In this document: positions 53,037 through 60,829 of the stretch, piece after piece | Position numbering within the stretch: the stretch's first letter is position 1 | Layout of the letters: each line of letters starts with the position of its first letter | Assembly: GCA_964390005.1 (NCBI GenBank) | Contig: CAYMGM010000009.1 | Span: forward strand, 11,685 to 75,684 | Length of the DNA: 64,000 nt | Direction of reading: 5' to 3' | Source of the DNA: CAYMGM01 sp964390005 | GTDB taxonomy: Bacteria > Pseudomonadota > Alphaproteobacteria > UBA9219 | The notes under the pieces: generated by a model | The model's input: the letters and a program-made list of their open reading frames with translations, nothing else | The model's database searches: none | What the model was told of the DNA's origin: nothing | Position numbers and translations under genes: made by a program

Positions 53037-54122
53037 ATTCTTAGCAATTCTGACCTTTCGGGCGATAAAGGCGCTTATGCCGCCGCGGGTGTTGATATCG
53101 ACGCGGGCAACGCGCTGGTCGATGCGATCAAACCGCTGACCAAGGCCACGGCGCGCACTGGCGCAGACGGGGCTTTGGGCGGCTTTGGCGCGCTGTTTGA
53201 TCTGAAGGCCGCAGGCTTTAAAGACCCGCTTTTAGTCAGCGCAACCGATGGCGTTGGCACAAAATTACGTATCGCGATCGACACAGGCCTTCACGACACG
53301 GTGGGGATCGATCTGGTCGCGATGTGCGTCAACGACTTGGTCGTTCAAGGGGCCGAGCCTTTATTCTTTTTAGACTATTACGCAACCAGCAAATTGCATA
53401 TTGAGGCCGCCCGTGCCGTTGTCGCCGGGATTGCCGAAGGCTGTCATCAGGCAGGCTGCGCCTTGGTCGGCGGCGAAACGGCTGAAATGCCGGGCATGTA
53501 CGAAGGCAGTGATTACGATTTGGCGGGCTTTGCCGTGGGCGCGGTCGAACGCGACCAAGTCTTGCCGCGCGGCGATCTGCAAGAAGGTGATATTGTTTTG
53601 GGCTTGGCGTCATCCGGCGTCCATTCCAACGGCTTTTCGCTGGTCCGCAAGATTGTCAGCGACGAAAACCTGTCATGGGACAGCCCCGCCCCCTTTGCGC
53701 CTGAACAAACCTTGGGCCAAGCGCTTTTGACGCCGACCCGTATTTACGTCAAGGCCGCCTTGGCCGCTATTCGTACCGGCCACGTCAAAGCGCTGGCGCA
53801 TATTACCGGCGGCGGCTTGTGGGAAAACATCCCGCGCGTGCTGCCCAAAGACATGGGCGTGTGGCTCAGCGCCAAAAGCTGGGATGTGCCGCCTGTCTTT
53901 AAATGGCTGGCACAGGCCAGCAAAATTAACGGTCATGAAATGGCGCGCACGTTTAATTGTGGCCTTGGCATGATCCTTGTCGTTTCGAAAGACGGCGCCG
54001 ACGACGTCACGCGCGTTTTGCAAGAAGCGGGCGAAAAAGTCTTCCGCATTGGCGAGGTTGAGCCCAACAAATCCGGCAAGCCCGTCACGATCGAAGGTCT
54101 GAGCGGCGTTTGGCCATGCTAA
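53037..54122 (+). CDS. purM: Phosphoribosylformylglycinamidine cyclo-ligase, apparent AUU start
   Basis: AIR synthetase of purine synthesis. The conserved N-terminus YAAAGVDIDAGNALVDAIKPL begins with no ATG, GTG or TTG anywhere near it. The only plausible start is ATT at 53037, five bases after AAGGGAGG; that gives 361 aa, the normal length. Hallmarks: LLVSATDGVGTKLRIA, VGIDLVAMCVNDL, ALVGGETAEMPGMY, LASSGVHSNGFSLVR, HITGGGLWENIPR. Divergent from the DUF2066 gene with a 63-bp gap; its stop overlaps purN. Confidence 0.93.
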   Translation: MLSNSDLSGDKGAYAAAGVDIDAGNALVDAIKPLTKATARTGADGALGGFGALFDLKAAGFKDPLLVSATDGVGTKLRIAIDTGLHDTVGIDLVAMCVNDLVVQGAEPLFFLDYYATSKLHIEAARAVVAGIAEGCHQAGCALVGGETAEMPGMYEGSDYDLAGFAVGAVERDQVLPRGDLQEGDIVLGLASSGVHSNGFSLVRKIVSDENLSWDSPAPFAPEQTLGQALLTPTRIYVKAALAAIRTGHVKALAHITGGGLWENIPRVLPKDMGVWLSAKSWDVPPVFKWLAQASKINGHEMARTFNCGLGMILVVSKDGADDVTRVLQEAGEKVFRIGEVEPNKSGKPVTIEGLSGVWPC

Positions 54123-54760
54123 AAGTCTGTATCCTGATCTCGGGCCGCGGCAGCAACATGCAGTCCTTGGTCGAAGCGGCAGCAGCCCCCGGTTTTCCGG
54201 CTGAAATTGCCTGCGTCATTTCGAACAATCCCGACGCCGCGGGTTTAGCTTGGGCTGCCGCGCGCGGCATTCCGACGGCGGTCGTCAATCACCGCCCCTT
54301 TGGCAAAAACCGCGAAGCCTTTGAAGAAGCGCTGGATCAAAAAATAAACAGCTTTGGATGCCAGCTTGTTTTGCTGGCGGGCTTTATGCGCTTGCTGACG
54401 CCTTGGTTCGTCACGCGCTGGCTGGACAGGCTTGTCAACATCCACCCGTCGCTTTTGCCCGCGTTTCCGGGTCTGCACGTCCAACAACAAGCGCTGGATT
54501 ACGGCGCGAAATTCTCGGGCTGCACGGTCCACTTTGTCCGCGCCGAAATGGATCACGGGCCCATTATCATTCAGGCCGCCGTCCCCGTTTGCCAAGACGA
54601 CGATGCCGATACGCTGGGCGCGCGCATTCTGACGATGGAACACAAAATCTATCCGCGCGCGCTGGCCTTGATCGCCGAAGGGCGCGTCAACGTCCACGAT
54701 GAAAAAACATTTATCGCCGACGCGCCTCTCCCGGAAAGCATTAGCAATCCGGTCGCTTAA
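54116..54760 (+). CDS. purN: Phosphoribosylglycinamide formyltransferase
   Basis: A 214-aa GAR transformylase. Start at ATG 54116 overlapping the purM stop (a TTG at 54110 is also in frame). Motifs: VCILISGRGSNMQSL, VISNNPDAAGL, VLLAGFMRLL, NIHPSLLPAFPGLH with the catalytic Asn and His, and the Asp in EMDHGPII. Coupled translation with purM. Confidence 0.95.
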   Translation: MLKVCILISGRGSNMQSLVEAAAAPGFPAEIACVISNNPDAAGLAWAAARGIPTAVVNHRPFGKNREAFEEALDQKINSFGCQLVLLAGFMRLLTPWFVTRWLDRLVNIHPSLLPAFPGLHVQQQALDYGAKFSGCTVHFVRAEMDHGPIIIQAAVPVCQDDDADTLGARILTMEHKIYPRALALIAEGRVNVHDEKTFIADAPLPESISNPVA

Positions 54761-54775
54761 AAAAGGAACCGTCTC

Positions 54776-56116
54776 ATGCCCCAGACTTTGGCTCAGCAAA
54801 TCATTTCGCATCAGATGAAACGCGACGTTTCCATCGGCGCGGTTATCGACAAGCTGCCGATCACCAAGATGTTCATGAACGAAGTTTTGGCCCCGCCTGC
54901 GATCAACTATTTTCGCAATGATTTTGGCCCGCTGTTTAAAGAACTGGGCCAGCCTGAATCCGTTTTCGATCCCACGCGCGTTTTTTTCATTCCCGATCAT
55001 ACGGTGCCTTCTTGCTCGACCAAGGTCAGCCAAGGCATCGACATCATGAAAGAGTTCGCCAAAGAAACCGGCATCAAGATGTTCAAGGAATGCGACGGGA
55101 TCGAGCATGTCCTGCTTCCTGAAAGCGGCGCGATCGTCCCCGGCGACATCATGATCGGCACGGATTCGCACACCGATACAAACGGCGCGCTGAACTGTCT
55201 GGCCTTTGGCGTCGGCACAACGGACGCGCAGTTAGCTATGGCCACGGGCTTTCTTTATAATTTTGTGGTCCCGCCTTCGATCCTTTTCCGCCTGCACGGC
55301 AAGATGAAAAAGAACGTCAGCGGCAAAGACGTTATCTTGTCGATCATCGGCCAAATGGGCGCTGGTGGCTGCGCCAAAAAAGTCGCCGAGTTCGGCGGCG
55401 AAGGCCTTGCCAACCTGTCGATGGACGACCGCTTTACGATGGCCAATATGTGCGTCGAAATGAGTGCACGCACAGGCTTGTTCCCCACGGACGAAGCGAC
55501 AAACGCATACCTCGCTGAATCCAAGCCTTCGTGGGAGCCTTTCAAAACAACCATCGACGAAGCCGCGCCTTACGAAAAGATCATCGACATCGATCTGGCC
55601 GCCATCGAGCCGATGGTATCGTTTCCGCACTTGCCCGCGCACGCCGTTCCTGTCGCTCAGTTCGAAGCAATGGCCGCCAAAACACGTCAAGCAAACGACG
55701 CCACGCTGGCCCGCGTCGAAAGCGACAAAATCAACTTTGCCTTTATCGGCTCATGCACCAATGGCCGCCCCAACGATCTGGCCGCTGCCGCCGCTATCTT
55801 AAAAGGCAAAAAGATTCACCCCGACGTGACGCTGATCCTGATCCCCGGCAGCCGCAAAGTTTATCAATGGGCGCTTGAGACGGGCATCCTTTCCATTTTC
55901 GTCGAGGCCGGGGCCAACATCATGGCGTCGAACTGCGGCACCTGCTTTGGCAAACATATGGGGGTCTTGTCTGGCAAAGGCCGTATGATCAGCACCAGCA
56001 ACCGCAATTATCAGGGCCGCATGGGATCGAAAGACGCGCAAATCTTTTTAGCCAGCCCCGCGACCGTCGCGACATCGGCGCTGGCTGGCCGCATCACCGC
56101 GCCCACCGAAGAATAA
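54776..56116 (+). CDS. Aconitase-family dehydratase, large subunit (LeuC-like)
   Basis: A 446-aa iron-sulfur dehydratase subunit. Cluster ligands are the Cys in FIGSCTNGR and both Cys in SNCGTCFGKHMG; the substrate loop GTDSHTDTNGA is present. It is of the archaeal-type 3-isopropylmalate dehydratase/homoaconitase group, rather shorter than E. coli LeuC. The substrate could be isopropylmalate, citramalate or methylated malate. It follows purN by 15 bp and precedes its small subunit, with no leuA or leuB nearby. Confidence 0.85.
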   Translation: MPQTLAQQIISHQMKRDVSIGAVIDKLPITKMFMNEVLAPPAINYFRNDFGPLFKELGQPESVFDPTRVFFIPDHTVPSCSTKVSQGIDIMKEFAKETGIKMFKECDGIEHVLLPESGAIVPGDIMIGTDSHTDTNGALNCLAFGVGTTDAQLAMATGFLYNFVVPPSILFRLHGKMKKNVSGKDVILSIIGQMGAGGCAKKVAEFGGEGLANLSMDDRFTMANMCVEMSARTGLFPTDEATNAYLAESKPSWEPFKTTIDEAAPYEKIIDIDLAAIEPMVSFPHLPAHAVPVAQFEAMAAKTRQANDATLARVESDKINFAFIGSCTNGRPNDLAAAAAILKGKKIHPDVTLILIPGSRKVYQWALETGILSIFVEAGANIMASNCGTCFGKHMGVLSGKGRMISTSNRNYQGRMGSKDAQIFLASPATVATSALAGRITAPTEE

Positions 56117-56130
56117 GGGAGACACCCAAC

Positions 56131-56658
56131 ATGAAAGCGATCATTTCAACGGTCTATGGCCCCGACATCAATACCGACGACATCATCCGCGCCGACATTC
56201 TGCAAGAAGAATGGGAAAAGCCCGGCTTTGCCACCTATGCCTTCGACAAGTTTGATCCCGACTTTCGCACGCGCTGCGCCGGACATTCGGCCAACGTCAT
56301 TATCGCAGGCAGCAATTTCGGATCAGGTTCGTCGCGTGAGCAGGCTGTCTATGCCATCCGCTATAACAACGTCGCCTTTGTCGTCGCGCAAAAAGACCCG
56401 CAAACGGGCGTCGCGTACCCTGATATCTTTTATCGCAACGCCGTCAATAATGATTTACCGTTAATCACGCTCGATAGCCTTGACGGTCTGCGCGCAGGCG
56501 ATGAACTGGACCTTGACCTTGCCGCCAAAACATTGACCAACGTCACAACAGGCAAAATCTTCACGTTCGATATGTCGCAAACCGATATCGACACGCTGCA
56601 AAGCGGCGGCTTGATCGGCAAAGCCAAACAAGACATCCGCGCCCGCCTCAGCAAATAA
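56131..56658 (+). CDS. Aconitase-family dehydratase, small subunit (LeuD-like)
   Basis: A 175-aa swivel-domain subunit. It begins AIISTVYGPDINTDDIIRAD and has the catalytic loop GSNFGSGSSREQA. It is 14 bp after the large subunit with a GGGAG site. Together they hydrate/dehydrate a C5-C7 hydroxyacid. A terminator follows. Confidence 0.87.
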   Translation: MKAIISTVYGPDINTDDIIRADILQEEWEKPGFATYAFDKFDPDFRTRCAGHSANVIIAGSNFGSGSSREQAVYAIRYNNVAFVVAQKDPQTGVAYPDIFYRNAVNNDLPLITLDSLDGLRAGDELDLDLAAKTLTNVTTGKIFTFDMSQTDIDTLQSGGLIGKAKQDIRARLSK

Positions 56659-56670
56659 AAACAAGCAACT

Positions 56671-56700
56671 AAAAAAGGGGCCTCTATCGGCCCCTTTTTC
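56671..56700. terminator. Bidirectional terminator
   Basis: A6 GGGGCC, loop TCTATC, GGCCCC T5. It ends the purM-purN-leuC-leuD transcript on the plus strand and ndk on the minus strand. Confidence 0.9.
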
Positions 56701-56715
56701 TTTATTCAGCGTTTC

Positions 56716-57138
56716 TTAGCCAACCAATTCGACCTGGCTGAAGAAATAGGCGATTTCGATCGCGGCATTTTCAGCGCTGTCCGAGCCGTGGACCGAGTTC
56801 GCTTCGATGCTTTCGGCATACAGCTTGCGGATCGTGCCTTCGGCTGCATTCGCGGGGTTCGTCGCGCCCATGATGTCGCGATAGAAAGCCACGGCATTAT
56901 CGCCTTCCAGAACTTGAACCACGACAGGGCCCGAGGTCATAAAGGTGCAAAGATCGTTAAAGAAGGGGCGTTCTTTGTGAACGGCATAAAAGCCTTCAGC
57001 CTGAGCGCGGGTCAGCTGCAAACGCTTTTGCGCGACGATACGCAGGCCTTTTTCTTCGATAACGGCGTTAATCTTGCCGGTCAGATTGCGGCGCGTGGCA
57101 TCGGGCTTCAAAATAGAAAAGGTACGTTCCATAGCCAT
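56716..57138 (-). CDS. ndk: Nucleoside diphosphate kinase
   Basis: A 140-aa enzyme that balances NTP pools. It has FSILKPDATRRNLTGKI, ALEG-like motif VVVQVLEGDNAV, and the active-site His in NSVHGSDSAENA. Complete and of standard length. Confidence 0.97.
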   Translation of the reverse strand: MAMERTFSILKPDATRRNLTGKINAVIEEKGLRIVAQKRLQLTRAQAEGFYAVHKERPFFNDLCTFMTSGPVVVQVLEGDNAVAFYRDIMGATNPANAAEGTIRKLYAESIEANSVHGSDSAENAAIEIAYFFSQVELVG

Positions 57139-57226
57139 GAAAAAGGCTCCTTATCGTTGATTGTGAAAACTGCCTGCCTTATAGCGACCTCCCGCCCCCT
57201 CCGCAACCCCCCGGGCTGGGCCCGGG

Positions 57227-57280
57227 GCCATTTTTGGGGGGAGAACACGTCTGCATCAGGGGTATGCCACCTAGAATGGC
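57227..57280. repeat. Dispersed repeat R1, copy 1
   Basis: A ~52-bp element: CATTTTTGGGGGGAGAACAC, a short variable stretch, GGGGTATGCCACCTAGAA, then GGC. It is preceded by a GC hairpin (CCCGGGCTGGGCCCGGGG region, 57211-57228). Matches 63710-63760 closely. Confidence 0.75.
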
Positions 57281-57397
57281 CGCCGTCCGTGACAACGTAA
57301 CATTTTCCCTTCCCCTTTTTAGCGGCCAGGGTCGGAAAAGAGCCCTAACGAAGGCGACCATCGGCTTGGTGGGGTATTATAATAGATTTTGCTTGTT

Positions 57398-58396
57398 TTA
57401 GACTTTTTGACAGTCTTTCGCTATCTCTTCGCTCAGCTCCGCACAGACGCCGCGGATTTGCTCTGTCGTCACCAGAAGATGCGAAATGCCTTCTGTCACT
57501 TGATTGGTCGCTGTGCTGGTCATCACGGCGCTGGTCGCAATTTCTTGCGTTGCCGCCGTTTCCTGCTCAAGCGCGCCTTTGATCGCAACGGTAATGCTGT
57601 TGATCTGACGAATAACATCGCGAATATCCGTCATATGATCGCGCGCGCCTTGTGACGAATCCCGGACATCCCCCATTTGAGATTCAATTTTTTTAGTCGC
57701 CTCTGCCGTTTGCTTGGCCAAATCCTTGACCTCGCCCGCAACGACGGCAAAGCCTTTGCCATGCTGACCGGCGCGCGCCGCTTCGATCGTCGCGTTCAAA
57801 GCCAAAAGATTTGTTTTATTCGCAATTGAGCGGATCAACTCAACCATCGACAAAATTTTATCGGCGTGGTTGGTCAAGGTCGTCACCGCTTCATCGGCAG
57901 AGCCAACTTTTCTGACCGCCGTCTCGGCAATGCCCGCGGCTTCGTCCGCTTGGCGCCCAATTTCATGAATGGCCGAGTTCATCTCCTCAACCGCGCTGGC
58001 AATGCTTGTCGCACTTTCCGTCGCGCGCGCGGCGGCCGTTGTCGTATCGGCGGCACGCTGCTGATGATCATCGGTCAGCTTAACCAGCCGCCCCGCATGG
58101 TCTTTCAAAAGAGCCAACGGCTTAAAAAACTTGGAGGGCTCAACTGTTGTCGGCTTGATGTCCGTTTGCACGGCAGAGGGCTCTGCCGCCCCGGTTGTTT
58201 TCAACCGCTGCTGCACCAGCATGGCGACAAGCCCGCCAAAGGCAAGGGCCCCCGCCCCAGCCATAGGCGCATCGAAACCAAACGCCAAAAGCGCTGCCGG
58301 AGCCGCCGCCGACAACAAGCACCCGCCCCAAACCGAGGAAGAAGTTGTTGCGCTACGCTGAGAGAAAGAATCAAGGTCAGACATATCGTTAACCAT
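57398..58396 (-). CDS. Methyl-accepting chemotaxis protein lacking a periplasmic sensor domain
   Basis: A 332-aa protein (ATG 58396). One or two N-terminal hydrophobic segments (LLSAAAPAALLAFGFDAPMAGAGALAFGGLVAMLV) with practically no periplasmic loop, a short linker, then the MCP signalling helices with the hairpin tip KTNLLALNATIEAARAG and GEVKDLAKQTAEATKKI. No HAMP or Cache domain seen. It probably senses a cytosolic or membrane signal. Confidence 0.82.
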   Translation of the reverse strand: MVNDMSDLDSFSQRSATTSSSVWGGCLLSAAAPAALLAFGFDAPMAGAGALAFGGLVAMLVQQRLKTTGAAEPSAVQTDIKPTTVEPSKFFKPLALLKDHAGRLVKLTDDHQQRAADTTTAAARATESATSIASAVEEMNSAIHEIGRQADEAAGIAETAVRKVGSADEAVTTLTNHADKILSMVELIRSIANKTNLLALNATIEAARAGQHGKGFAVVAGEVKDLAKQTAEATKKIESQMGDVRDSSQGARDHMTDIRDVIRQINSITVAIKGALEQETAATQEIATSAVMTSTATNQVTEGISHLLVTTEQIRGVCAELSEEIAKDCQKV

Positions 58397-58624
58397 GGGG
58401 ATCAAGGCTTAAGATTTGTCAAAGGAAGGGCGTACGGTTGTGTTCTTGAAAAAAGACCGCCGAAGAAAAGAAAGCGGCTTCTTTCCGGCTTGTTTTACCC
58501 CAAAATGGACGGCATTTCTTTAAAAATCTATCAAAGCTTTACCAGACCTTCAGCTTTTTCGCTTACAGTGCAAAAGATATGGATAAGTTTTTTTGATCAA
58601 AACATTGTTTTTCCGAGGTGTGCC

Positions 58625-59443
58625 ATGAGTCCATCCGACGCCTTTGGCCTAGCGGCTTTCGAAGCGGGACAAAACCCTTATTTAGCTTTTCTTCGGCAAT
58701 GGGGGCCGGCTCTTGGCGAGCTTTCGGACTTTGGAAAAATAGCCGTTATTGCCGCACGCCGCGTTGACAACACCAAAGCTTCGCAAGATTGGCAAAACTC
58801 AATGGCCGGTTTTTGGGATCGGTTTAACCTATCGGCTGCCTTTTTCGAGCTTATGCGCGACAAAAAAGCTCCCATTCAGCCTGTGACAAACCTCGGGCAG
58901 CTTCTTGTGATGCACCATCCGGCTTTCCAACCCGGTGTCGGCACCGAAGCCCAACGCGATGCCAAAGAAACGCTGATGAGCGGCATGCATGCTGTTGCAA
59001 CCTATGCGCACCGAGACGATATCGCATTGTCTATCGTTGCTCTCGCCGCCAAACATGGGGTTTCTATCCGAGAAAAAGGCGTTCTTTTAGAAAAAGTCCG
59101 CGGGCAGGCCCCCGCGCTTAAACCGGCCCAGCGACAAGTTAAATCACTTGCCGAGGAAAGGCATGAACAACAGGAATTCCAAGGCCGCTCGGTTCAGCCG
59201 CGACTTCAAGAAAAAACAGGTCTAGCGACCGCACAGGAATGGGGGGCGCGCATGGGATTTCCAACAGAAGTGACGACCCGAGGCCCCCATGGCGGGCTGG
59301 TCGGTATTCATTCATCGCGCTTGAATATCGGGCAACCGCCTGTCGAAGGGCGCGAAACACTTTCGGGCCTCGAGCGTATTGACGCGCTCAACAGAAATCC
59401 AGGCCAAGTCAAAGTTGAGGCCTATACAAAAGGCGTCGGCTAA
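58625..59443 (+). CDS. Hypothetical soluble protein
   Basis: A 272-aa protein from ATG 58625. The open frame runs much further upstream, but that part is antisense to the MCP gene and is ignored. Helical N-terminal two-thirds and a Gln/Arg-rich, probably flexible C-terminus. No signal peptide or membrane segment. It is not recognised. It stands alone between its neighbours on the other strand. A secretion-system substrate is conceivable but unsupported. Confidence 0.55.
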   Translation: MSPSDAFGLAAFEAGQNPYLAFLRQWGPALGELSDFGKIAVIAARRVDNTKASQDWQNSMAGFWDRFNLSAAFFELMRDKKAPIQPVTNLGQLLVMHHPAFQPGVGTEAQRDAKETLMSGMHAVATYAHRDDIALSIVALAAKHGVSIREKGVLLEKVRGQAPALKPAQRQVKSLAEERHEQQEFQGRSVQPRLQEKTGLATAQEWGARMGFPTEVTTRGPHGGLVGIHSSRLNIGQPPVEGRETLSGLERIDALNRNPGQVKVEAYTKGVG

Positions 59444-59448
59444 AAGCT

Positions 59449-60804
59449 TTAAGACAAATCCGACGCGCCTTGAGCGGCGATGAGTTCGATCAGACCATCG
59501 ACCAGCCCTTCGATTTCTTGGGCGTCTTCGCCTTCCGCCATCACGCGGATCAAAGGCTCGGTCCCCGATTTGCGGACCAGTAAGCGCCCTTTCCCCTTCA
59601 GCGTTTCTTCTGTCGCAGCCAAGGCTTTTTGAACGGCTTCGTTTTCTAAAACACAGCCCGGCGCGCGCACGTTTTTCAAAATCTGCGGCAGCGGCTGAAA
59701 CATCTGGCACGCTTCGCTGGCGGGGCGATCTTGCCCGCGCAAAACCGTCAGAATCTGAAGCGCTGCCAAAAGCCCGTCGCCCGTCGTGCTAAAATCGCTT
59801 AGGACCATATGACCGGATTGCTCGCCGCCCACATTGCAATCGTGCGCCCGCATGGCTTCGACAACATAGCGGTCGCCCACAGGTGTGCGAAGAACGCTGA
59901 CGCCTTGCGCCGCCAAAAACCGCTCAAAACCCAGATTGGACATAACCGTCGCAACGACCTTGCCGCCACGCAGCGTCCCCGCCTTGGCCCATGTCGAAGC
60001 GATCATCGCCATCAACTGATCGCCGTCGATGATCTGGCCCTTTTCATCGGCCATAATCAAACGATCGGCATCGCCGTCCAAGGCAAGGCCAATATCGGCC
60101 CCATGCATCAAAACGGCTTCGCGCATCAACTGCGTGTGCGTCGCCCCGCAATTCAAATTGATATTCCGGCCATCCGGCGCCACAGCAACGGGAATGACAT
60201 CCGCGCCCAATTCCCACAACACTTGCGGCGCGGCTTTATAGGCTGCGCCATTGGCGCAATCGACGACGATCTTTAAACCGTCCAACCGCAACTTGCCTGA
60301 CGACGTGCTTTTAATGAACTCGACATACCGCCCGACAGCGCCATCTAAACGGCTCGCGCGCCCCAAATCGGCAGAGGCCGCCAAATCCGCGCCCATGCCT
60401 TCATCCATCAAGGCTTCGATTTGCGTTTCAATATCGTCGGATAATTTATAGCCATCCGGCCCAAAGATTTTGATCCCGTTATCTTCGAAAGGATTATGCG
60501 ACGCCGAAATCATCACGCCCAAATCGGCGCGCAAACTTTTTGTCAGCATGGCAACGGCTGGCGTCGGCAAAGGCCCCAGCAAGATCACATCCATCCCCTG
60601 GGCGATAAAGCCCGCCGTCAAAGCGGGCTCGATCATATAACCGGACAGGCGCGTATCTTTGCCAATCACAACGCGGTGCCGATGTGCCCCGCGCCGAAAC
60701 AAACGCGCCGCCGCCATCGCCGTTGACATCGCAATCGGCGCTGTCATGGGGTCCGTATTGGCGCGGCCACGAATGCCATCGGTGCCGAATAAATGACGCG
60801 CCAT
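59449..60804 (-). CDS. glmM: Phosphoglucosamine mutase
   Basis: A 451-aa enzyme making glucosamine-1-phosphate for peptidoglycan and LPS. It begins RHLFGTDGIRGRANTDPMT, has the active serine loop VMISASHNPFEDNG, metal loop ALDGDADRL, sugar loop GGEQSGHM and phosphate loop RKSGTEPLIRVM. Located 25 bp after tkt on the same strand, so probably co-transcribed. Confidence 0.96.
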   Translation of the reverse strand: MARHLFGTDGIRGRANTDPMTAPIAMSTAMAAARLFRRGAHRHRVVIGKDTRLSGYMIEPALTAGFIAQGMDVILLGPLPTPAVAMLTKSLRADLGVMISASHNPFEDNGIKIFGPDGYKLSDDIETQIEALMDEGMGADLAASADLGRASRLDGAVGRYVEFIKSTSSGKLRLDGLKIVVDCANGAAYKAAPQVLWELGADVIPVAVAPDGRNINLNCGATHTQLMREAVLMHGADIGLALDGDADRLIMADEKGQIIDGDQLMAMIASTWAKAGTLRGGKVVATVMSNLGFERFLAAQGVSVLRTPVGDRYVVEAMRAHDCNVGGEQSGHMVLSDFSTTGDGLLAALQILTVLRGQDRPASEACQMFQPLPQILKNVRAPGCVLENEAVQKALAATEETLKGKGRLLVRKSGTEPLIRVMAEGEDAQEIEGLVDGLIELIAAQGASDLS

Positions 60805-60829
60805 GAAGGCTCCTTTCTTCCCAGACGGC

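Noticed and set aside
57866..58624. Long N-terminal extension of the gene at 58625
   Set aside because: Antisense to the MCP gene and of shadow composition; the ATG at 58625 fits better.
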